Assembly (NCBI GenBank): GCA_950295325.1
Contig: OX485803.1
Location: 3,224,001-3,288,000 of the forward strand
Direction: 5' to 3'
From: Polytrichum commune
Lineage: Eukaryota; Streptophyta; Polytrichopsida; Polytrichales; Polytrichaceae
DNA length: 64,000 nt
Shown: one piece after another, positions 48,490 through 60,400 of the stretch
Position numbering within the stretch: the stretch's first letter is position 1
How the letters are laid out: each line of letters opens with the position of its first letter
Notes under the pieces: generated by a model
Told to the model about the DNA's origin: nothing
Databases searched by the model: none
What the model saw: only the letters and a program-made list of their open reading frames with translations
Position numbers and translations under genes: made by a program

Positions 48490-49460
48490 GCGTTATCCCA
48501 TATGCTTTGCGGAAGAGCCTAAGAGCCACAATATAACTAGTAAGGGCCGAGTGAGATTCTGAGATCTAGACGCTTACTGGTTACTAAAGACTATAGCCTG
48601 CACTACACTAATGAGACTTGGAACTGGTTATTGATTCTGCACTCTCCAAGACTATGTTGCATACATACTAGACTATGAGACTCTTCACTTGGAACTGGAA
48701 CTATGGGACTCCTAGACTATGGCCGAGACTCTTCACTTGGCTGTTGGTTACTCATTCTGGACTCCTAGATTATGGCCGACACTCTTCACTTGGTTACTGG
48801 TTACTCATTTCTGGACTCCTAGACCATGGCCGAGACTCTTCACTTGGTTACTGGTTACTCATTCTGGACTCCTAGACTATGGCCCATACTTACCTAGACT
48901 CGAGCGCTTGGTTACTGGTCACTTGCCATTAGACTTTTGCAAATTATAACAACACATTTTAAAAGTAAAGAAAGTGAAAATATTGGCTTGTTAATTTGGA
49001 CTGGCTGAAAAGAGATTGAACATAAAAGTACCAACTCTGTTTAATTAATTGAAAGGTCTGAGGAGTATGAAAATGGATGTTGATTTGTGGTATGGCCTAT
49101 AGCCACTGGGTACTTAAGGAAGAGACTATAAACTAAATCAAGGTGCATGGGTGTTGGGAGTATGAGGCTGTTGCTCACGCAAAAGACCATGCATGACTGT
49201 GTGTGCATGGTAAAATAGTAACAAGAGAGATGCCACCGTTGAGAGTGGGGTGTAAGGAAGTGACCGAACAATTGCTTGTACTATATTGACAAAAATTGAA
49301 GACATAACCGTTAATTGAGTAAGTTCCAAAACTCAACTAAGGAGGGGTTTACCCTGGGGTTGTCATACTAATTTCATTCCGTAATCCTTGTGATCTATCA
49401 ATCAACCTATTAATGCTAATTACATGTAAAAGTCTGACACTCATTTGGCTTATCCTGCGT
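48490..49460 (+). repeat. GACTATGG-family repeat, copy D
   Basis: The header TATCCCATATGCTTTGCGG is degenerate. Units of roughly 56-60 bp from 48700 to 48900 read GACTATGGCCGAGACTCTTC then ACTTGGTTACTGGTTACTCA. The tail AGACTTTTGCAAATTATAAC and the segment at about 49397-49455 resemble the tail of copy C. Confidence 0.7.
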
Positions 49461-49469
49461 GGGTTTCGT

Positions 49470-50520
49470 AATTGGATCCCAGTTCCCAAAACTGTCTACA
49501 CATACTTACGCTCAATTGATAGTATCTGTTTATTTATTTATCCATGTAGTCCATACAGACTAAACTTGTGTTTTGATCATTCAAAATACAATTTTTTCCA
49601 AAATTGAGGTGACATTCATAATAGAATGTACGCGTCAATTGACAATCGTATCTGTATCCAAAAACGTCGGCTGTTAACACGCTGGAGTTGAAGTTGAACG
49701 TCAACTGATATTTGGGTCTAGGGTTTGTGGTTTGGGGCATTTGAGGTTACAATGTTTGTGGCTCACCATTGAAAGGGTTTTTGTCATTCTAAACTGGAAC
49801 AAAAATTAGTGGTTTGTTCATAATATGTTGAATATTAAAATCTAGTTAATACCTTCTACTTTCACAAAATATGCACATGCATTTAAATTAATTAAGTGTG
49901 AATGTATGTAACTAATGCCCCCTCCCCACCTGACTTTAACAAATATCCGAAGTTTTCCCAAAAACCTAGTCAAAGATCCTTTGGTTATAGGGGTGGCATT
50001 CGGGGATGGGACAAAAACTAGCCAACATTCATTGCTTGGTAGAGAAAACAATGACCATCTGTGAAAGCTACTTAACTAATCCTACATGATAATCTCCGGA
50101 GCCCATTGTCGTAGGGACATTAGGATGCGCATTGGGATAACGGGTTGCCCCCGCTAAAACCGAGTGAGCTTTACCCGGTTGGTCGAAAATACTTTTAGTA
50201 TTAGCCAAACTCAGGTGGTCAAGGGGCTTTAGGGTTGAATGTAACTGAACCCCCCCCCCTTTCAAAAAGTCCTAGGTTTTGGCGCCAAGGCTCCGCGTTT
50301 GCTTTCCGGGCCTTCATGGTAAGCTACTGTATGCTTTGGCGAGAGGTCTGGGAATCAAGTTCGAAGTCCATGAAAACTGGTCCCTCAACTGCCAATCCTG
50401 TTGGGCTCAACCCATGGTGCGCATCCCTACACGTTACTGAGGAATGAGAGTATCACATGGTGAAGGTTTCGCTAATTGAGCAGTGACGTGGTGCAGTGGT
50501 CGGGGCGGCCCTTGTACAAC
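49470..50520. other. Upstream region of the integrase gene
   Basis: No recognised gene. A poly-C run lies at about 50250. No clear terminal inverted repeat was found. Confidence 0.35.
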
Positions 50521-50521
50521 C

Positions 50522-52497
50522 ATGGATGCTGCAGATCATGAAATGGTCCCAGTGCTTGAAATAGAGCAGACGAGTGCGAGAGTTGTGTATGTGGATGGGC
50601 AAGGACTTCTGAAGTATGTGGAGCGACGACTCGGCAGAGGTGACCATTTTAACGATGTGGCAAGGACGTTGGGATTGGGAAGAAATGTTCTTAGGAGGAG
50701 GTTGCAGGAACTGGGATGGAGGGGGGTTTATGATACACCCAGTGTGGCCACAGGAGACATCATAGCAGCCATTCACAGCGAAGTTCCAGTTATGCGAGCT
50801 GGAGTGAACTGGGGTATCCGTAGGGTTCAGTGCAGACTTCGATTGTCAGGACTGAGGGTCGGCAGACAGATGGTTCGGGATGCTTTGAATATAATGCACC
50901 CTGAACATATGGAGCGGCGTCAACTCGGCCCGCTGAGAAGGGGGCAATACACCATCACGAAGCCCATGATCCTATGGCACATGGACTGTAAGACAATCTT
51001 GATTTCTGTTTTTGTCCTTTATTGTTTTATTTGCACTTGAGGTTGTTGCGAGCGTTCATTCACTGTTCATTTGTGCAGCATATGACAAGTTGGCCAAGTG
51101 GGGAATCAAAATTCACGCGGGCATAGATGGAGGGACACATTTTGTGTTGTGGGCTCGCGCTGCAATGGATAAACGACAAACTACCATATACGACGCGTAT
51201 GCTGATGCCGTTCGCCGATTTGGCCGTCCCCTCCGAGTAAGGTCTGACTTTGCGGCAGAGCATAACATGGTGGAGGCGGATATGAGGAGGGGTCGGCCCA
51301 ACATATTCCGGCCATTTCTACGTGGCTCCTCTGTGCACAACCAGCGGATCGAACATTTCTGGAGGCAAGTTTGGACGCATTTGATTTTTTACTATAAACA
51401 TTTGTTGACACTAATGGGCCGCCATGGTTTCATAAACCTGGTTAACCCCGTTCAGAGGGCGTCCATGGAGGCTGTATTCCTCCCGGCCATCCAGCAAGAC
51501 TTGGCAAACTTTGTGGCGACATGGAACGTCCACAGGGTAAGGAAAATCAACCAAAATGGGCGGGACTTGGCGGGGCATGTACCTGATTGCATGTTCCAGT
51601 CATGGGAGCGTGAAGTAGGGTGAGTTGGTGCATTACTTGGACCTGTTTCTTGCTATTTTCATTACTATTTTGGAGGTATTCGTTGTTAATGGGGGGTTTG
51701 ACCATATGAGTGTTGAATTGGGTGTCACACCATCAGAAGGTGGGAGGCCATTAAATAATTGCAGCCATTTCTTCGCTCCAAACTCAACAGTACAACCAAC
51801 AGGTTGGTCTACGACATTGCTGACATGCATGCGTGTACATGAATTCACAGGCTTGTGTCACCACCATCCGTGGATGATGATCCTTGGAACATGGAAGATT
51901 GGGGCCACGATGACTTGAACTTGAATAGGAGACCTTACGCACCTGACCCGCCGCAACCCACTCCCTTGTTAGCCCAGGTGCAATTCTCCACTCATTGCGT
52001 ATAGGATGTCGCCCTGGGGGATAATTGTATTGAATCATATGTGATACGTGGGTGACTTCCAGTATTTCAAGAGAACGTTGTGAGGAGTTTTGACAGTGCA
52101 TGCATAGTTATGTCACTGGGACATTTGAGTCAATTCTGATATACACGGACTGCAATGGAGGTTTTACGATACATGTGGACTACTCCTCAAGCGATGTTGT
52201 GTCATCGTGTTGAATGACGTGCTTGCGCCGTCCATGTGCCTACAGGATGTTGGGGACGTTCGTGACGCTGCATACATGCTTGGCGCTGCAGGCATGCATG
52301 GGAACTTGCAGAGAATGTACAATCTGCACGTGGCCCTGACATATGAGTGTTTGCATTATGCTGATGAAGGTGCACCCGATCTGTTTTCCCACTGTGACAT
52401 GGTAATGAATCGAGAAGCATTACCAGCAGACAGACTAACAACATGCAGACTTCTACAAGCTGCTCTCCAAGGGAGGGATTCTTCCCTCAGTGGGTAA
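50522..52497 (+). CDS. DDE integrase-core (rve-like) transposase-type protein
   Basis: Four exons, 50522-50987, 51079-51619, 51851-51977 and 52246-52497, join with GT-AG introns and matching phases into 461 residues without a stop. Residues about 40-65 form a helix-turn-helix (FNDVARTLGLGRNVLRRRLQ). An IS3/retroviral-like integrase core follows: a conserved WHMD at about 152-155, GIDGG with Asp172, VRSD with Asp212, and SSVHNQRIEHFW with Glu247, giving D-39-D-34-E spacing. MEAVFLPAIQQDLANFVATW closes the core. The acidic, Pro-rich exon 3 (VDDDPWNMEDWGHDDLNLN) and exon 4 form the tail. Such cores cut and join DNA ends. The same arrangement is known to me from integrase-core proteins repeated in fish, cnidarian and fungal genomes, not from plant LTR retrotransposons. 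No RT or gag is adjacent. All three catalytic residues are kept, so it may be active or domesticated. An alternative GTG upstream was not used because the ATG gives a normal start. Confidence 0.8.
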
Positions 52498-53695
52498 TTC
52501 TACAACATACTATGCCCGATCCGGTATCCCATGTGTATCAGTTGATTAGGCATCATGTGAGCTCACACGATTAAGTGTGTAATTGTTGGTACTAGATTAT
52601 TGTCATGTTGGCCAAATGCAACACAACCCGTGGTTCAGACAAAGAAGTTGTAAGACATGTGGATTGGAGTTGGACTGTCAAATCGATTGCGAGGCTTGAA
52701 ACTGCTTTTGGGACTGATTGTAATACCCCTCTTTTGTGCACATCAAGGCAATGAACGTGACGGAACATACAACAACGTAGCTCTTCTCCGAGACTGGCAA
52801 CCCACACTGGAAGGCACATACTACCACTCTAATAGAAATCAACTGGAAGGCAAGGAATTAAAGAAGAGAGGGAAGCAGAGAAGGAAGAGACGTGCAAGAA
52901 CATGAGGAATACAATGATCGCAAGAGTTCACGATAGCGACTCTTGATTGGCGAGGTGGCCCAATTGATACAGGAGGGGGCCATTCCACCATGGCATTTTG
53001 TTGTTATGGTTGTTCCTCGTAGAACAATGTCACTTTATAGATAGTTGAAGGGGCCATAGACAGTAAGGCTGAATATACATATTTCATGAACGGGCTATAA
53101 GCAAGTATAGCATGTAGCAACTGAATCTTGAGAGAGAGAGGACCATTGACGCTCAGTCATAGTTGGACTCAAGGCCTGAAAACGTGAGCACGTACCCTCT
53201 CGACAAGAGAGTGGTCGGATACTTGGGCTAAAGGATGTTGGACCTTATGATGTTTATTCTTCTGAGAGTCAAATCTGGCCATTTTTGATAACTTCATCAC
53301 GTAATTGACTTGAGTGTGTGTGTGTATTTTCAAATTGTTGCTCTGTGAAATTAAAGTATATCGTTTCGGGAAGCTATTCTAAGTGTTGTTTTACTCTGAA
53401 TGTATGTTTTGGATCTTAAATACCAGTGCGTTGGTAAGGTATGATTTCTGGTGGTTGTGAATTGTTCAAAGATATGCAGAAGAGATGGAAGAAGAAGGGT
53501 GGGTGCGTAATGTGTGCATGTTGTTGAACTTAAGTTGTCATTCCTGAATCCTGAGAAAGGGTGAGAGATTTTTTGGCGATTATGCGTAAAGTTCCATCGG
53601 GAATTGTTGATACTCTGATGGAGTTGTGTGTTGTGATAATAAAATTGTCTACGATGAATTGGTGGCCATCGCCTGCGAATGGGCACAGTGAGCCG
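52498..53695. other. Non-coding DNA 3' of the integrase gene
   Basis: Presumed 3' untranslated region, then no recognised feature. A GT repeat lies near 53315. Confidence 0.4.
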
Positions 53696-53699
53696 CGTC

Positions 53700-54455
53700 C
53701 TTAATCCCATATATTTCGGATGAGGGCAGAGGGGCAAGTTTATAAGGTAAGACTCGCACCCCTTCTTGTGTGTGAAGTTGGACTATGGCTGGACAATGAG
53801 ACTATGGCCCTGCCAATGAGACCTAAGACAATAGATCTTGTGACTGATTTTCAAACTATGGCCGATCCATGTTGGACTATGGTCTCTCTGTTCTAGACTA
53901 TGGCCGGGGGAAATTGTCACTGTTACCAGACTATGGTCGAATACATACTGGACTATGGCCGTGGGAAATTGTCACTGGACTATGGCCGGGTGAAATTGTC
54001 ACTGTTACCAGACTATGGTCGAATACATACTGGACTATGGCCGTGGGAAATTGTCACTGGACTATGGCCGGGGGAAATTGTCACTGTTACCAGACTATGG
54101 TCGAATACATACTGGACTATGGCCGTGGGAAATTGTCATTGTTACCAGACTATGGTCGAATATATACTGGACTATGGTCGGGGGAAATTGTCACTGTTAC
54201 CAGACTATGGTCGAATACATAGTGCACTATGGCCGGGTGAAAATGTCACTGATACTCCTCAGACTATGGCCCTTCTCACTGATCCTCCTCGGACTATGGC
54301 CCTTGCTCCTCCTCAGACTATGGCCCTTCTCACTGATCCTCCTCAGACTATGGCCGATACACACTGGACTGTAGTCTCCGCGATTTAGTAGACTATGGCC
54401 AACTTGGGTTCGCGTTGCTTGTCACTAGACTTTTGTTGACTTTCGAACACATCAT
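53700..54455 (+). repeat. GACTATGG-core repeat, copy E
   Basis: The header ATCCCATATATTTCGGATGA is followed by the TATA-like GGGCAAGTTTATAAGG. From 53860 to 54240 there are units of about 55 bp, GACTATGGCCGGGGGAAATT then GTCACTGTTACCAGACTATG, with a shorter spacer variant. CTCCTCAGACTATGGCCCTT units follow to 54350. It ends with AGACTTTTGTTGAC like copies C and D. Confidence 0.85.
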
Positions 54456-54459
54456 CACA

Positions 54460-55385
54460 CGCTATATGGGTATAGAAATTCAAAACATATAAAAGAAGAA
54501 TTGTTCACAAGGAAGTCCATCTGGTGTACCCTAGCTGTCTGGCAATTACCACATTCAGAGAGTTCTTGAGATATATTGTTGGGAAAGAAACTTGGTAGAA
54601 CATGGCCTTCCAATGAACTGTAAAGATTTTAATGATGTATATGACCACAAAAGCCAACACAAGACTGCCAACTGTAAAACCCAAGAACTGAAGCCCATTA
54701 GGGAGTAGAGATGTTGGTTTATGTATGGGTTATGGAGGACATTGCACTCTTTCTGCAATGTACAGACCAACACTGTGTCAAGCTATGAGTGAATAGAGCA
54801 AAGCTCATATTTCTTCTCTAGTAATGTGAAGCCCATGGCAGACGCTGCACAATACTTGATATATTTTCAAGAGGTTTTCTGCTATCGCAATTGACATGAT
54901 ATTCATCCAGGGGCATGGAATCAATCCCCAGACACCATCTCAGTCACATTTAATGCTCGAGCAGGGTTCATCTTCACTGGGCACTAGTAACCAAACAACC
55001 ACTAAACCATCAAATACAGAACAGAATCCACTCAAGTTTGAGTCAAGCAAGTCTGTGTACAAAATAAAATCAAGAGGCAACACATGGGCCCCTTCAAATT
55101 AGTTCATGAACTGCGGCTAGACACATATTCGGGTTTCGATATCCAAGACTTGCTGAGAGCAATTGTTTTCACAAGTGGATGGTGCGTTGCAGATGATATG
55201 TTGTAACACCCAATGAAGTTTATGTAGCACATGAAATGTTGTTAGAGTTCTAGAGATTTGGCAGTGTTCATTCGAAAGTCTTTGGTTCCGTGGAAGTTCG
55301 TTCGATGCAAGTTATCAAATGCTGTTCAGATTGTAAAAACATCAGCCTTCCATTAAATGCAACCATTGGCGGGAACAATCAAGAT
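54460..55385. other. Non-coding DNA
   Basis: Nothing recognised. Confidence 0.4.
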
Positions 55386-55389
55386 CTGG

Positions 55390-55690
55390 CGGGTTCTCGC
55401 GGCTGCGTTGGGCGCGATGGCAGGGACTAGAGAAATATTCTTCGGGCAGGCTTAGCTGCCCAAGTACTACCAAGCGCTACCGGTGCATCCGGTAGCCACC
55501 CGTCAACAAGTACGGTTTGACTCGCCAACCGCCCGCGCCATGTAGCAACCGCGAGCGCAATCCTGCAACCGCGAGCGCCATCCTGCAACCGCGACCGCGA
55601 GGCTGCGTCAGCGATAGCGATCAAGCCAGGGCGCTAATGGGCTCACTGCGCGGCTGCGAAGGCGAGGCTACCGTGCATATTGTATTCCAT
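55390..55690 (-). repeat. GC-rich dispersed repeat, copy 2
   Basis: Inverted relative to 17636-17905. On the minus strand it reads TATGGAATACAATATGCACG, CGCCTTCGCAGC, then three GCGCTCGCGGTTGCA-type units and TTGACGGGTGGCTACCGG. The extra internal units make it longer than copy 1. Confidence 0.7.
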
Positions 55691-55699
55691 AGATAAGAT

Positions 55700-56207
55700 G
55701 TGTGATCGCCTCGGCTTCTCATAAATTCTGCATTGCAATTTTGATTCACAAACTTGGAAGTACCAATTTGTGCGATTCAACGGCCAAAAACTGTCTGGAG
55801 TTGGAAGAGGCAATGATAAGGCCACATACCTTAGACAAGAATCTGAGTCTTGCAAAGTTGCCTGAATGTACGATTCAAAAGGGACTGTAATTTGTAAGTA
55901 CAGACACTGTTGGTGCTGTACATATGGGATTGCATGCTGCCCTTGCACAACTCTATTCCCATTGGTCTTTTGGCTTCTTAGACTTTAAATTCAATTTCAT
56001 TTCACAAAGTACTAGAGCTCTCTCTGTACTTTTGCCTTGTTGGTTCTTCACATTCCGAATGGGAAAGTGTGGTCCTCCACAACGAAAGTAAGGCTGAATG
56101 TAAACACGTTTTCAACCAATGCTTTTCTATTTGCACCCACCTTTTGTAGGATATGAGAAACATAATGAGTGTGAGATGACTATCGAGTCTCAAATCATGC
56201 ATGTAAT
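55700..56207. other. Non-coding DNA
   Basis: No supported gene. Confidence 0.35.
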
Positions 56208-56209
56208 TA

Positions 56210-56426
56210 CACTAAACATGATATTTAGTGTCACTTACTATTTGGAATTGTGCAATGCTATATCTATTTAATGTATATCTCATAGTTTACCAACAAATGT
56301 TAAATTGGTTATTTGGATATTAGGGAACATTAATTGATCTACTTGGTAAAAAATTACATCAATAATAAAAATACACAGTATTGTGTAAATTCAAATAGTA
56401 AGTGACACTAAGCATCGTATTTAGTG
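56210..56426. mobile_element. CACTA-ended MITE
   Basis: 217 bp with terminal inverted repeats of about 40 bp. The left end CACTAAACATGATATTTAGT and the reverse complement of the right end CACTAAATACGATGCTTAGT continue into GTCACTTACTATTTG. It is flanked by TA on each side. Related ends occur at 3149, 33050, 35560 and 40545. No coding sequence. Confidence 0.8.
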
Positions 56427-56429
56427 TAT

Positions 56430-57425
56430 ATGGTTCATCATGTCCATAGCTTTTGTGAGTAGTTTATTCATTGTGAAAGTGAAGATTCTATGGTTTATTA
56501 CATGATCATCATATTGGTCTCTCAATAATGTTGACTATTGCATGTAGAATGGTTAACAAATTTGAGCTTGTTATTTGACTATAATCTCTTTTCAACATGT
56601 GTTTGTTTGGTGCCCATTTTTTGATTCACATCCAACCGTACATCGTTCAAATATAGGTGTCTATTTTAGGATTAAACATTGGATTAGGCACATCTACTTT
56701 AGTGTTGAATACAATTTGGTGGATGCCACAGACCATGAAGCCAAAGACCACAATTTGGTGGCCAAAGACTAGGAAATCATGGCTAATAACATGGCATACG
56801 CTGTGCTCACTATGAAATAAATTTGATTTTTTTGATGGCTAAAGTCTACAAAAATTTGTGGGAATTATGGTCAACATAGACAAACACCATAGCCAAGAGT
56901 ACATAATGATGGATGTCAAATACAAAACACTAAAAACCATGAAGATGTTGTTAAAAACCAAATTGTCAAGAGCTACATTGCCATGCTAGCTTTAGCCTTG
57001 AATTCCATGTCCACGTCCAAGAAAACACTTGGGTGCAATAAAAAATAAAAGTATATGCTTATCAATCGTAAATTTAGGTTTTGGATAGGGAAACACTCAA
57101 GACATACTTGAAATGTGATTTCATATCATGTAGGTGTATCACATAAGCTAAGTTAGGGCAATCACAAGGTCATTTCACAGTATTTAGGTGTAAACTAGCA
57201 ATTCAGACAATTCTTCATGAGTAAGGAGTTTTGAATTCTCCTGACAACAATGCATGCATTTGTGACAATCATTCATCTCATGTTAGTTCCCATTACAATA
57301 GTTTGCTAGTGAGTTCATTTTGATTGGACCTTGTGTGGTGCTCTAGCATAGGTATAACCATTGTCATGGAGTACCAAAGCCACAAGAAAGTTAGTGTGGT
57401 CACCTTTAGTGTAACTTGATTTAAT
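56430..57425. other. Non-coding DNA
   Basis: AT-rich, no supported gene. Confidence 0.4.
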
Positions 57426-57426
57426 A

Positions 57427-60400
57427 GTGGGTGCAAGCCTGGTAGAGTGGACCAAAATGCTCCAATATACTAAAACCATATTTTTTTTGGTCAAAGGCTT
57501 AAAAGTAGTAGCAAAGCATTGTTTAAATTGGAAAATTTTCCATGATGACCTCTGTTGTTATGTTAAATGTTCAAATGTAGACTATCAAGTTGAGATCTTC
57601 AATATTTATCATTAAAAGTGATGCTCAAAATCAAATGGTTGAGTCTGATTTTCGACGTAGATTTCATGACCTTACCTATTTTGAAGTTGGAATTTTTTTT
57701 CCTGGTCTTTGAATTCATTATCTACTTGAGGGCATCATCACAAAACATTGTAGAAAATCTTCAATTTAATGTAATTTTTTCATATTTTAAACAAATTTTA
57801 AACAATCACTTGTTCAATATAACATGCTTGCACACCACTTGCATCATCTTCTAAAATATGTGGAATTTTCTTGGAGTTTTTTTTGTCATCATAAATTGCT
57901 TGGCTTTGTAGATCGGTATATTTTTAAAATGTCTGATCGTTTTCTTCACAAAATTCAAAATTAGTATATAAAATTGATTCACTTTCACTTAACACTAGGC
58001 AAGGATCAGGAATTGTCCACTTTACCGTGCTTACACCCTAGTGCGGTCACCTTTCTAAAGTTTTTGGTTTTCTTTAATTACTTCATGATTTAATGATGTT
58101 GTCAAACAATAATCTCTTTACCTTAGCTCCAATTACAATTTTTGAGTAGCCATCACATAAGACAATAGGCAATACTACAGTTCATGTGAGAAGTCTATGG
58201 TCTTGATTCCTTCACTTGAATAGATTCCCTTAGTTTTAATCACATCATCTCGGTCCTGAATCATTTAGTGTTTAGGCCACATAATTGTCTTTTCTCCTCA
58301 TATCGTTTCCTTACCCTTCACAGCCAATGGATTTGCCTAGTCAACCTTTTGGCTTTTAACAATCCACTATTGTTAAGACCATAGTCTCTTCATATTCCTC
58401 GTGTATCTACTTTCTCATTTTGACATGTTAGACAAAGACTAATCAAGTCATATTATAACAATAGAACTTCAAATCTCCAATCACATACTTTCCTTCATAC
58501 TCCAATGACATCTCAAGTTTATGGCTTCTTATCATAGACAAAGACTATTTTAAGATGCTCATGAAATAGGGGTTGTATGTTTGTGGTCGTAGGGTGCCCT
58601 ATGACCATAACATAAAATTTAGGGACATTGCCTGATCTTTTTTTTGGGTGCATGGATATTTTCCCTTGAGCAGGACGGGCAAGGATAAAATTTTCTTGTC
58701 TGTCTATGAAAATATTGCTCCCCAAAAAAGATGCCCGTAAAAAAGATTGCCCAAAATATATGCTTGAAACCTATGCATGGAGTTTGGAGCACTAGGTTGC
58801 ATTGAGCACATGGGAGGCTCACGGCAACATGATATTCCTAACCATCTACAAAGATGAATGTTAAGGGTGACAAATTCCTACATGAGGAATCAAAAACGAC
58901 ACATTGAATAGTGTCAAAGGTCTCTAGTGGATTGTATGGCAATGCAACTATGTTTAGGAGGTTTGGGAATCCATAAGTAATTTATGAGGTAAGCGAATCA
59001 TGATAACTAAGGTCCTTAATGAAGGTAAATTGATTGAGGAGTTTAGGGTAAATGATTTTATACTTACTTTAATAGTTATTACCACAAGATTGTAATGAAT
59101 GATTTTTTAGTCTTGCAATTATTATACGCATGGATAAAGGAAGTTATAAATTGTATCAATAAGGGATTGACCCAAGGTAAATTCCATGGGTAGAGAGGCC
59201 ACCTATTTGGAAAAGCAACCTAATTGCACATATGTGCCCTTCATTGAAGAGAAAAAATCAACAACAACATTGAGAGTTGGGATTGTTCCCATCTATGAGC
59301 TCATGTGGGAACACCATGACAATACTCCAAGCTCACAACATGGATGTAGGAGTAATTGAACACGGTATCTTCTAGGATGGTGACATTGACGAGAGTGACA
59401 TGTGAAATGAGTGTATGCTTAAAGTCATTTCTAAATTTCATATACACTCCAAATTAATGTAATTCAAAATGTTAGCAATGTTAAACGAACAATAAATACA
59501 ACAAATTTGATAACAAATTCACCTATAATAATGAGCCTTGAGGTCAAGATGAGGAGGGTGATTACACCCCCTCATGTCAACCTCAAGGATAGATTGCTAT
59601 AGTAGGATTTGAACACGGCTCCATTCCATATGTGTGTGTTGACCAAGGAGTCCCTCTTTTTTGAGCTGCCCGGTGACCAACGGACTCAAGGGGCAACCCA
59701 AGGATCAAAGGTAAATTCACCTCTTTCCTTCCTCTTTTCTTCCTCTTTTCCATTTCTTTTTACCTATTCTTTTCTTTGTTCATCTTGAGTTTTCCAACGT
59801 TCAAGGGTTATTTAAGTTTTTAATTGCGTTCTCACTTCTTTAATTGCATTGCCCTCTTATTAACTAGGCATGGGGGCACATTCTTGGGCTCACACAATAA
59901 TTTTTTCAGGTGTGGTTTTTACTGTTCATTGTGTTGGTTGTCTTTGAATTGTCAACTCTCCTTATTAAATTATCAACCTGAAGTTGAGAATAAGAAACCC
60001 AATGTAACTTCCCCAACTTGATGAACGTGAGGAGGTCTCTTGATGTTTTCTGAAACAATTTTGACAATCACAATACCCACATTCATCAATTGAAAGGGCA
60101 ACTTGAGGGGGCAAGCACAATCAAGTATACAACTTTGTTACCCTACATTAGGTTTAAGTGAAAATGATTCAAAACTATATACTAACTTTGGATTTTGTGA
60201 GGGAAATATCATAAGCACTTGAAAACGCATTGATCTACAAAGCCAAGTAATTTATGTTGACAATTGTTTTTTCAAGAAAAATCTACAGTGTTCTCTCGCT
60301 TAAATACGCACCCGTTTAAGTACACATCCCAGTTAAGTGTGCAATTTTTTTTGATAAAAATCAGGGTTCATATGTTATTGTTTAAACATATCATGCATAG

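Noticed and set aside
59575-59660. tRNA-like segment with GTGTTCAAATCC
   Set aside because: The rest does not fold as a cloverleaf and there is no convincing A box.
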